Shown: piece after piece, positions 1 through 5,787 of the stretch
Position numbering within the stretch: the stretch's first letter is position 1
Layout of the letters: each line of letters starts with the position of its first letter
Assembly (NCBI GenBank): GCA_938091715.1
Contig: CALKMT010000104.1
Span: 1 to 7,345 of the forward strand
Length of the DNA: 7,345 nucleotides
Origin: an uncultured Litorivicinus sp.
Lineage (GTDB): Bacteria; Pseudomonadota; Gammaproteobacteria; Pseudomonadales; Litorivicinaceae
Reading direction: 5' to 3'
Notes under the pieces: generated by a model
What the model was told of the DNA's origin: nothing
Seen by the model: the letters and a program-made list of their open reading frames with translations, nothing else
The model's database searches: none
Made by a program: the position numbers and the translations under genes

Positions 1-1061
1 CCGGGCCAAGGATGACGCTCCAGAACCTGGAGGGTTTCAGGGCGCAATACCTTGCACTCCACGTCCAGCTCTTCACTGGCCTTGGCCAGAAAGTGACTGC
101 TTAGCTCGCCGATGTCCTCAATGCGATCCACCAGTTTGGGAATCTGAATACGAATCACGTTTAGGCGGTGGAACAAATCCTCGCGGAAGCGGCCATCTGC
201 CACCATGGCTTCAAGGTTTTGGTGGGTGGCGGCGATCACTCGAGTATCGACCCGGATTGGGCTTAGGCCGCCAACGCGATAGAACTCGTTGTTGGACAGC
301 ACGCGCAGCAAGCGGGTCTGGGTGTCAGCGGGCATGTCGCCGATTTCATCCAGGAACAGGGTGCCGCCGCTGGCTTGTTCGAATCGGCCGCGGCGCTGGC
401 TGTTAGCCCCGGTAAAGGCCCCACGTTCATGTCCAAACAGCTCGGATTCGATCAGGTCTTTGGGAATGGCGGCCATATTTAGGGCCACAAAGGGCTCTTT
501 TGCCCGGGGGCTGTGATCGTGCAGGGCTTGGGCCACCAGCTCTTTACCGCTGCCGGATTCGCCGTTAATTAAGACCGTCACCGAGCTGCGCGACAGTCGT
601 CCGATCGCGCGGAATACCTCTTGCATCGCAGGGGCGGCACCGATCAGTTGCTTTGGTCCGCTTGCGGGCTCTTCAACGGGTGCGGCCGGCTGCTCAGCAT
701 TGGCTTTTAGCGCCCGTCCGGCCAGGCTGATCGCCATGTCGATATCAAAGGGTTTGGGCAGGTACTCAAACGCCCCAGACTCATACGCGTTCACCGCGCT
801 GTCCAGATCGCTGTGGGCGGTCATGACAATAACCGGCAACTGGGAGTAATCCCGGTTCAAGATACCGAGCAATTCGATCCCGTCGATGCCGGGCATACGG
901 ATGTCGGTAAAAATTAAGTCAGGCTGGCGCGATTCCATGGCGCTGAGTAATTGACGGGCGCTGTCAAAACTTTCGACTGCCCACTCGGCGCTGCTCAGGG
1001 CCCGCTCCAAGACGAAGCGGATAGATCGATCATCGTCGACGACCCAAATAGTTGCGCTCAT
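1..1061 (-). CDS. ntrC: Nitrogen regulation response regulator NtrC (NR-I), 3' end cut by window edge
   Basis: NtrC is the sigma-54-dependent transcriptional activator of nitrogen-limitation genes. When phosphorylated by NtrB it oligomerises at enhancers and uses ATP hydrolysis to open sigma-54 promoters. The visible 353 codons show a receiver domain (about residues 4-120) with the acidic pocket D9-D11, phospho-acceptor D53 in TDIRMPG, T81 and K103. A short Pro/Ala/Glu-rich linker follows (about 121-136). The AAA+ domain has Walker A GESGSGKE (167-174), the sigma-54-contacting GAFTGA loop (214-219), Walker B LFLDE (D238, E239) and the arginine-rich RFREDLFHR segment. The sequence stops at HPWP, just before the expected GNVRQLEN motif, so roughly the last 115 residues including the Fis-type helix-turn-helix lie outside. 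The start ATG overlaps the ntrB stop (ATGA), implying translational coupling. One oddity is that the usual LRERxEDI segment reads LVDRIEDI. Assignment to NtrC rather than another enhancer-binding protein rests on near-identity around ALNMAAIPKDLIESELFGHE and on the glnA-ntrB context. Confidence 0.96.
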   Translation of the reverse strand, partial: MSATIWVVDDDRSIRFVLERALSSAEWAVESFDSARQLLSAMESRQPDLIFTDIRMPGIDGIELLGILNRDYSQLPVIVMTAHSDLDSAVNAYESGAFEYLPKPFDIDMAISLAGRALKANAEQPAAPVEEPASGPKQLIGAAPAMQEVFRAIGRLSRSSVTVLINGESGSGKELVAQALHDHSPRAKEPFVALNMAAIPKDLIESELFGHERGAFTGANSQRRGRFEQASGGTLFLDEIGDMPADTQTRLLRVLSNNEFYRVGGLSPIRVDTRVIAATHQNLEAMVADGRFREDLFHRLNVIRIQIPKLVDRIEDIGELSSHFLAKASEELDVECKVLRPETLQVLERHPWP

Positions 1062-2131
1062 GCAGCACCCTCATGTTGTAGGTTCAGTGGCAGGGTCAAA
1101 TAAAAGCGGGTACGTCCCGGCTCACTATCGAATTCGACCAGGCCGTGATGTCGTGTCACGACCTGTTGAGCTATAGCAAGACCCAGGCCAGAACCCTGGG
1201 CTCGGCCGCTGACCATGGGCAAGAACAGGGTTTCCTGCAGCGCCTCCGGGATTCCCGGGCCGTTGTCACCCAAGGTCACGCGCAGGGCCAGCCGATAGGG
1301 TTGGCCGGCGATCACCACTTGGCGCACCACTCTGGTGCGCAGGGTCAGAGTCGGTGCATCCACCGGATTTTCCGTCAGGCTTTGCGCGGCGTTTTTGGCC
1401 AAATTTAACAGCGCCTGAACCAGTTGCTCGGCGTCGGCCCACAGGGCTGGGATCGATGGGTCGTAGTCGCGCACCACCTCGATCTGCTCGCCGTATTCCG
1501 ATTCGATCAGGGTGCGTGTCCGTTCCAGCACGCTGTGGATGTTGATTTCTTCGTTTTCCTGGATCGCCTCCAGGCCTTTGAGTCGGTCGACCAGCCCGGA
1601 CAGCCGGTCCACTTCGTCGACAATGACGTTGAGCAATTCCTGATCGCCTTGCTCGTCCATTTGCCGGCTTAACAGTTGCGCAGCCCCACGAATGCCGCCC
1701 AGGGGATTCTTGATTTCATGCGCCAGTCCCCGGGCTAATTCCCGAGCGCCGACTTCGCCGGCCAACAGGTGCGTTTCTTTGCGCAATTTCGACAGGTGAT
1801 CGACCCAGCGCAATTCCACCACCAGGTGATCGTTTAGGTCTTCGGTTAGGCGGTTGGCGGACAGGTCCACCGCCAAGGTTTTGCCTTCCAACAGGAGAGG
1901 GGTCTCGCGACGGGTAAACCCCTGTCCTGTTGATAGGGTGTTGCACAGATCCCCCGCCATATGGTCGCCCAAGTATTGAGTGATGCTGTGCTCAAACAGG
2001 CCACGGTCGCTCTTGCCAATCAGCTGCTGGGCCGCCGAGTTGGTAAAAACGATACGCAGGTGCGAGTCGACCAGTAGAACCGCGCTGGCCAATCCGTCGA
2101 GTACTGCATGCCAATGTTTGAGTTGATACAT
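1058..2131 (-). CDS. ntrB: Nitrogen regulation sensor histidine kinase/phosphatase NtrB (NR-II)
   Basis: NtrB is the cytoplasmic partner of NtrC. In this family it autophosphorylates on histidine and donates phosphate to NtrC under nitrogen limitation, and dephosphorylates it when bound to the PII protein. From the ATG at 2131 it has 357 residues, close to the roughly 350 usual. An N-terminal PAS-like domain (about 5-115) contains AVLLVDSHLRIVFTNSAAQQLIG. The H-box is LAHEIKNPLGG with phospho-histidine H138. The HATPase_c domain has an N-box (LLNLAKNAAQSL, N247), a G1 box (DNGPGIP, D289) and a G2 box (GSGLGLAIAQ). No membrane segment is seen, as expected. A TTG at 2146 would add five residues, but it lies in the T-tract of the upstream terminator. 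The ATG has a weak GGA (2138-2140) six bases ahead and fits the family N-terminus better. The stop codon overlaps the ntrC start. Confidence 0.96.
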   Translation of the reverse strand: MYQLKHWHAVLDGLASAVLLVDSHLRIVFTNSAAQQLIGKSDRGLFEHSITQYLGDHMAGDLCNTLSTGQGFTRRETPLLLEGKTLAVDLSANRLTEDLNDHLVVELRWVDHLSKLRKETHLLAGEVGARELARGLAHEIKNPLGGIRGAAQLLSRQMDEQGDQELLNVIVDEVDRLSGLVDRLKGLEAIQENEEINIHSVLERTRTLIESEYGEQIEVVRDYDPSIPALWADAEQLVQALLNLAKNAAQSLTENPVDAPTLTLRTRVVRQVVIAGQPYRLALRVTLGDNGPGIPEALQETLFLPMVSGRAQGSGLGLAIAQQVVTRHHGLVEFDSEPGRTRFYLTLPLNLQHEGAA

Positions 2132-2144
2132 AAAGGGTCCGTGC

Positions 2145-2176
2145 AAAAAAAAGCCCCGGGAATTCCCAAGGCTTTT
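2145..2176 (-). terminator. Intrinsic terminator between glnA and ntrB
   Basis: Read on the minus strand, a 12-bp stem (AAAAGCCTTGGG pairing with CCCGGGGCTTTT, with two G-U pairs) is capped by an AATT loop and followed by a T-tract totalling eight Ts. It starts 27 bases after the glnA stop, and the T-tract ends 13 bases before the ntrB ATG. It is well placed to end most glnA transcripts and let only a fraction continue into ntrBC, matching the large excess of glutamine synthetase over its regulators known in enteric bacteria. On the plus strand the stem is followed by only four Ts and no convergent gene is present, so a plus-strand role is unlikely. Confidence 0.88.
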
Positions 2177-2203
2177 CCCACCATCAGAGGGTCGTTACAG
2201 CGA

Positions 2204-3610
2204 TTAGCAGCTGTAGTACATGCCCACTTCAACCGGGTGAGTGGTCATGTTGACGCGCTCGACTTCTTCACGCTTCAGCGCGATGTAGCCGTCGATCATG
2301 TCGTCCGTGAACACGCCACCGGCGGTCAAGAACGCACGATCTGCGTCCAATGCGTCCAGTGCCTGTTCCAGCGAGCTGGCCACGGTGGGGATCTCAGCCG
2401 CTTCTTCGGCGGGCAGGTCATACAAGTCCTTGTCCGCAGAGTCGCCGGGGTGGATCTTGTTCTGGATACCGTCAAGGCCAGCCATCAACAGGGCAGAAAA
2501 CGCCAAGTAGGGGTTAGCTGTCGGGTCAGGGAAGCGAACTTCGATGCGCTTGCCCTTGGGGTTGGTGACGAACGGAATACGGATCGAAGCCGAACGGTTA
2601 CGGGCTGAGTAAGCCAGCATGACCGGTGCCTCAAAGCCAGGTACCAAACGCTTGTAGCTGTTGGTCGAGGCGTTGGTGAACGCGTTCAACGCACGGGCGT
2701 GCTTGATGATGCCGCCGATGTAGTACAGCGCTGTTTCTGACATGCCTGCGTAGGCGTCGCCAGCGAAGATGTTAACGCCGTCTTTGGCCAGTGACTGGTG
2801 GCAGTGCATACCCGAGCCGTTATCGCCAACCAGGGGCTTGGGCATAAAGGTTGCGGTCTTGCCATAGGCGTGGGCCACGTTGTGAACCACGTACTTCAGT
2901 TCCTGAACTTCGTCAGCCTTCAACACCAGGGTGTTGAACTTAACGCCGATTTCGTTCTGGCCGCCGGTGGCCACTTCGTGGTGGTGCAATTCAACGGTCT
3001 GGCCGATGTCCTGCAGTACTTCACAGGCCGCGGTACGCAGGTCCATGTGGCTGTCGACCGGCGGTACGGGGAAGTAACCACCCTTGACCAGCGGGCGGTG
3101 GCCCATGTTGCCGTCTTCGTAGTCGGTTGATGTGTTCCAGGCCGCTTCTGCTGAATCGAACTGGTACATCGCGCCTGACATGTCCGCTTTCCATTTGACG
3201 TCGTCAAATACGAAGAACTCGGGCTCGGGGCCGACAAAGACGGTGTCTGCGATGCCAGTTGACTTCAAGTACTCTTCGGCACGGCGCGCTACGCTGCGGG
3301 GATCGCGCTCGTAGCCAGTCATGGTGCTGGGCTCGATAATGTCGCAACGAACAATTACGGTCACTTCGTCAGTGAAGGGATCTAGGAAGGGCTTGGTGTC
3401 GTCGGGCTTCAGGATCATGTCCGATTCGTTGATGCTCTTCCAACCGGCGATTGACGAGCCGTCGAACATGGCGCCGTCTTCAAAGAAGTCTTCATCAATT
3501 GCGCTAGCCGGGAAGGTGACGTGCTGCTCTTTACCACGGGGGTCGGTGAAGCGGAGGTCAACCCACTTGGCTTCGCTCTCCTGAATCAGCTTCAGTGTGT
3601 TCTGTGACAT
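2204..3610 (-). CDS. glnA: Glutamine synthetase, type I (GSI-beta)
   Basis: This enzyme makes L-glutamine from glutamate, ammonia and ATP in the cytoplasm and is the entry point of the GS-GOGAT pathway; GSI forms a dodecamer of two hexameric rings. From the ATG at 3610 it is 468 residues, one shorter than my recollection of the E. coli protein. Key residues fall at the classical numbers: D50 and S53 in MFDGSS, metal ligands E129, E131, E212, E220, H269 and E357, and active-site R339 and R359. Y397 in DKDLYDLPAEE matches the adenylylation tyrosine, so regulation by a GlnE adenylyltransferase is expected, although glnE is not in the window. Two further in-frame ATGs lie upstream (3640 and 3622). 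The one at 3610 is chosen because TGGAGA sits six bases ahead and MSQNTLKLIQESEAKWVDLRF aligns with family N-termini. The gene is preceded by a sigma-54 promoter with NtrC-type sites and followed by an intrinsic terminator. Confidence 0.98.
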   Translation of the reverse strand: MSQNTLKLIQESEAKWVDLRFTDPRGKEQHVTFPASAIDEDFFEDGAMFDGSSIAGWKSINESDMILKPDDTKPFLDPFTDEVTVIVRCDIIEPSTMTGYERDPRSVARRAEEYLKSTGIADTVFVGPEPEFFVFDDVKWKADMSGAMYQFDSAEAAWNTSTDYEDGNMGHRPLVKGGYFPVPPVDSHMDLRTAACEVLQDIGQTVELHHHEVATGGQNEIGVKFNTLVLKADEVQELKYVVHNVAHAYGKTATFMPKPLVGDNGSGMHCHQSLAKDGVNIFAGDAYAGMSETALYYIGGIIKHARALNAFTNASTNSYKRLVPGFEAPVMLAYSARNRSASIRIPFVTNPKGKRIEVRFPDPTANPYLAFSALLMAGLDGIQNKIHPGDSADKDLYDLPAEEAAEIPTVASSLEQALDALDADRAFLTAGGVFTDDMIDGYIALKREEVERVNMTTHPVEVGMYYSC

Positions 3611-3615
3611 TGTTT

Positions 3616-3621
3616 TCTCCA
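3616..3621 (-). promoter_or_regulatory. Ribosome-binding site of glnA
   Basis: The minus-strand TGGAGA is separated by five bases from the ATG at 3610. It decides between three in-frame ATGs: the one at 3622 would have its own start codon overlapping this Shine-Dalgarno, and the one at 3640 has no purine-rich stretch just upstream. Confidence 0.8.
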
Positions 3622-3692
3622 TAAAAGGCCAGCGGCCCATAACTGAGTTTTATCCGCATCGGCGAACGCATCGCGATGTGATGAAACTCGTC

Positions 3693-3709
3693 TTGCAATC
3701 TGTGTGCCT
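3693..3709 (-). promoter_or_regulatory. Sigma-54 (RpoN) promoter of glnA
   Basis: On the minus strand the sequence reads AGGCACACAGATTGCAA. This has the invariant GG of the -24 element (3708-3707) and GC of the -12 element (3696-3695) separated by exactly ten bases. It matches the consensus TGGCAC-N5-TTGCA apart from the first T, which is A here. Taking the C of GC as -12, transcription should start near 3683, giving a leader of about 73 nt before the glnA ATG. The two NtrC-type dyads upstream support the call. The transcription start is inferred, not seen. Confidence 0.9.
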
Positions 3710-3760
3710 AAATGAAAACGCCCTAAGTTGGCGCTTTTATGGCCAGTGCGGTAGAAATCT

Positions 3761-3777
3761 TGCACTAAATTGGTGCC
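3761..3777 (-). promoter_or_regulatory. NtrC-binding site, promoter-proximal enhancer
   Basis: The plus strand reads TGCACTAAATTGGTGCC, an interrupted dyad (GCAC-N7-GTGC) matching the NtrC consensus TGCACY-N5-GGTGCA at nearly every conserved position and very like the strong enhancer sites upstream of E. coli glnA. Its centre (3769) is about 86 bp upstream of the inferred glnA start. Confidence 0.85.
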
Positions 3778-3792
3778 AATTAATAGGTGTCG

Positions 3793-3809
3793 CGCACTCT
3801 TGTGGTGCG
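3793..3809 (-). promoter_or_regulatory. NtrC-binding site, distal enhancer
   Basis: The plus strand reads CGCACTCTTGTGGTGCG, again GCAC-N7-GTGC, with flanking C and G that extend the dyad symmetry. Its centre (3801) is 32 bp (three helical turns) from the first site and about 118 bp upstream of the inferred glnA start. Two sites on one helical face suit cooperative NtrC assembly. The site is also about 80-90 bp upstream of the putative typA -10 box, so an effect on typA is possible but unsupported. Confidence 0.82.
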
Positions 3810-3882
3810 AATGCCGCTTCAAAGGCCGGCTTGGCTGAGATTGGCCGCGGTTAAAAAAACGACGACCTGTCACTGATTCCCC

Positions 3883-3890
3883 TATACAAT
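3883..3890 (+). promoter_or_regulatory. Possible sigma-70 -10 region for typA
   Basis: TATACAAT contains TATACA (3883-3888) and TACAAT (3885-3890), either of which is a fair -10 hexamer. It lies about 70 bases before the typA start in the right orientation. No recognisable TTGACA-like -35 hexamer lies 16-18 bases upstream, where the sequence is GACGACCT-like, so this is tentative. An A-rich tract at 3853-3859 could act as an upstream element. Confidence 0.4.
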
Positions 3891-3908
3891 ACGCCACCGA
3901 ATTTTTAA

Positions 3909-3924
3909 GCCCGAGGGATCGGGC
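3909..3924 (+). promoter_or_regulatory. Hairpin with GNRA tetraloop in the typA leader
   Basis: GCCCGA-GGGA-TCGGGC forms a perfect 6-bp GC-rich stem capped by GGGA, which fits the GNRA tetraloop class. It lies downstream of the putative typA -10 box and 24 bases before the typA ribosome-binding site, so it should be in the transcript. There is no T-tract after it on the plus strand, so it is not a terminator. Its function is unknown. Confidence 0.5.
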
Positions 3925-3948
3925 GTCCGCGCGTTGCGCATTCAAGAT

Positions 3949-3954
3949 AGGAAG
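3949..3954 (+). promoter_or_regulatory. Ribosome-binding site of typA
   Basis: AGGAAG is followed by six bases and then GTG at 3961. It supports the GTG start; it lies inside the coding sequence if the upstream in-frame TTG at 3934 were used. Confidence 0.75.
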
Positions 3955-3960
3955 ATCCTC

Positions 3961-5784
3961 GTGTCCAGCACCATTGAGAACCTGCGCAACATTGCGATTA
4001 TTGCCCACGTTGACCACGGCAAGACCACCTTGGTGGACAAGCTGTTACAAGCGTCCGGCACCCTAGAGCGCAAGGACCAAGATGCTGAACGCGTCATGGA
4101 CTCGAACGATCAGGAAAAAGAACGCGGCATCACCATCCTGGCCAAGAACACCGGCCTGCGTTGGGGCGACTACCGTATCAACATCGTCGACACCCCCGGC
4201 CACGCCGACTTTGGTGGCGAGGTCGAGCGCGTCTTGTCGATGGTCGACTCGGTGTTGTTGGTGGTTGACGCCGCCGAAGGCCCGATGCCGCAGACTCGCT
4301 TCGTGACCCAAAAAGCCTTTGACCAGGGTCTGAACCCGATTGTGATCATCAACAAGGTCGACCGCACCGGCGCTCGTCCGCACTGGGCAGTGGATCAGGT
4401 CTTTGACCTATTTGATCGCCTTGGCGCCACCGACGACCAACTCGACTTTCCGATTGTGTATTGCAGCGCGATCAACGGCCTATCTGGCGACGACCCGGAC
4501 AATCTGCAGGAAAGCATGGAGCCGATCTTGCAGGCCATCGTGGACAACGTCCGCGCCCCGCAGGTCGACAACAGCAAGCCCTTCCAGATGCAGATCTCAG
4601 CCTTGGACTATTCCAGCTACTTAGGTGTGATCGGTGTTGGGCGTATTGCCCGGGGTACCCTAAGACCCAACATGCCGGTTACCGCGGTGGATGCCGAGGG
4701 CAACACGCGCAAGGGCCGTATCCTGAAAATTTTTGGTTTCCATGGCTTGACCCAGGTCGAGATGGAACAAGCCGAAGCCGGCGACATCGTCCGGGTCACC
4801 GGTTTGGACACCCTGGATATTTCCGACACCCTGTGCGCGCAAGACGCGGTCGAGGCTCTGCCTCCGCTAAGCGTGGACGAGCCCACGGTGACCATGACCT
4901 TCCAGGTCAATAATTCGCCCTTTGCGGGCAAGGACGGCAAGTACCTGACCAGCCGTAACATCAAGGACCGTTTGGACCAAGAGTTGATCCACAACGTGGC
5001 GCTGCGGGTCGAGCAGGGCGCCAGCCCCGACCAGTTTGAAGTGTCCGGCCGCGGTGAATTGCACCTGTCGGTTTTGATTGAAAACCTGCGCCGCGAAGGC
5101 TTTGAATTGGCGGTCTCGCGCCCCCGTGTGGTGGTCAAGGAAATTGACGGCGAGATGAAAGAGCCTTGGGAGCAAGTGGTCATTGATGTTGAAGACCAGC
5201 ATCAGGGCAGCGTCATGGAAGAAATGGGCAACCGCAAAGCCGAGTTGACCAACATGGTGCCGGACGGGCATGGCCGGGTTCGCTTGGAATTCTTGGCGCC
5301 GGCTCGTGGCCTGATCGGTTTCCGTTCGACCTTTATGACTCTGACCAGCGGCACCGGCATCCTGACCAGCGTGTTTGATCACTTCGGTGCCCGGGTCGAG
5401 GCCAACATCGGCAACCGGGTCAACGGAGCTCTGGTGTCCATGATCCAAGGCTCGACCACTGCGTATAGCTTGTTCAATATCCAAGAGCGAGGACGTTTGT
5501 TCCTTGGCCACGGTGCGGACGTCTATGAAGGCATGGTGATCGGTATTCACAACCGGGATAACGACCTGCCGGTTAACCCCGTCAAGGGCAAGCAACTGAC
5601 CAACGTGCGTGCATCTGGTACCGACGAGAACCTGATCCTGACGCCGCCGATCAAGATGGGCCTAGAGCAGGCCATGGAATTCATCGATGACGACGAATTG
5701 GTCGAAGTCACCCCGATCAACATTCGCATCCGCAAGCGTCACCTGAGTGAATCCGAGCGCAAAAAGGCCGCGCGCGGTAAATAA
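3961..5784 (+). CDS. typA: Translational GTPase TypA/BipA
   Basis: TypA/BipA is a ribosome-binding GTPase related to EF-G and LepA. In E. coli it is needed for 50S assembly and growth at low temperature and under stress. The GTG start at 3961 gives 607 residues, the length I recall for the E. coli protein. The G domain shows G1 AHVDHGKT (15-22), G2 RGITI (55-59), G3 DTPGH (77-81), G4 NKVD (131-134) and G5 SA (169-170). The rest carries the beta-barrel domain II (about 205-300), EF-G-like domains III and V, and the BipA-specific C-terminal domain ending in the conserved DDDELVEVTP and IRIRKRHL segments. The QGSVMEEMGNRK and ARGLIGFRS signatures are intact. A TTG at 3934 would add nine residues not expected for the family. 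The gene is divergent from glnA, as in E. coli, and is followed after 3 nt by dtd. Confidence 0.97.
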   Translation: MSSTIENLRNIAIIAHVDHGKTTLVDKLLQASGTLERKDQDAERVMDSNDQEKERGITILAKNTGLRWGDYRINIVDTPGHADFGGEVERVLSMVDSVLLVVDAAEGPMPQTRFVTQKAFDQGLNPIVIINKVDRTGARPHWAVDQVFDLFDRLGATDDQLDFPIVYCSAINGLSGDDPDNLQESMEPILQAIVDNVRAPQVDNSKPFQMQISALDYSSYLGVIGVGRIARGTLRPNMPVTAVDAEGNTRKGRILKIFGFHGLTQVEMEQAEAGDIVRVTGLDTLDISDTLCAQDAVEALPPLSVDEPTVTMTFQVNNSPFAGKDGKYLTSRNIKDRLDQELIHNVALRVEQGASPDQFEVSGRGELHLSVLIENLRREGFELAVSRPRVVVKEIDGEMKEPWEQVVIDVEDQHQGSVMEEMGNRKAELTNMVPDGHGRVRLEFLAPARGLIGFRSTFMTLTSGTGILTSVFDHFGARVEANIGNRVNGALVSMIQGSTTAYSLFNIQERGRLFLGHGADVYEGMVIGIHNRDNDLPVNPVKGKQLTNVRASGTDENLILTPPIKMGLEQAMEFIDDDELVEVTPINIRIRKRHLSESERKKAARGK

Positions 5785-5787
5785 ACC

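Larger units (their letters stand above)
3611..3960. other. Divergent glnA/typA control region, no gene
   Basis: These 350 bases separate the divergent glnA and typA starts. I find no convincing coding sequence: open frames crossing it lack ribosome-binding sites and run antisense into known genes. It holds, from left to right, the glnA ribosome-binding site and roughly 73-nt leader, the glnA sigma-54 promoter, two NtrC-type dyads, a possible typA -10 box, a short hairpin in the typA leader and the typA ribosome-binding site. About 65 bases between the distal NtrC dyad and the typA -10 box show only a run of seven As (3853-3859). Confidence 0.85.

Noticed and set aside
3611..3683. Glutamine riboswitch in the glnA leader
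   Set aside because: I recognise no known glutamine-aptamer core in this short leader; those aptamers are known mainly from cyanobacteria and marine phage sequences, and sigma-54/NtrC control explains regulation here.
3620..3742. Nine-base inverted repeat CCATAAAAG (3620-3628) and CTTTTATGG (3734-3742)
   Set aside because: A nine-base match in a 350-bp region is within chance expectation, and the arms do not coincide with other signals.
3739..3768. Nine-codon plus-strand mini-ORF ending in the proximal NtrC dyad
   Set aside because: It has no ribosome-binding site, lies upstream of the putative typA promoter and is explained by chance.
3760..3779. Second sigma-54 promoter on the minus strand (TTGGCACC...GTGCAA)
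   Set aside because: The GG and GC are 12 bases apart instead of the required 10; the sequence is better explained as the proximal NtrC dyad.
3780..3785. Sigma-70 -10 box TATTAA on the minus strand between the two NtrC dyads, comparable to glnAp1 of E. coli
   Set aside because: No plausible -35 hexamer lies 16-18 bases upstream, so it is not supported beyond its AT-rich hexamer.
3592..4017. Minus-strand open frame across the glnA/typA intergenic region
   Set aside because: It would cover the promoter and enhancer sites and the start of typA, has no ribosome-binding site, and resembles no known protein.
4867..5595. Long minus-strand open frame (242 codons) opposite typA, with another of 188 codons at 4617-5183
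   Set aside because: Both lie wholly antisense to a clearly conserved gene, have low-complexity translations without family motifs, and are typical mirror frames of GC-rich coding DNA.
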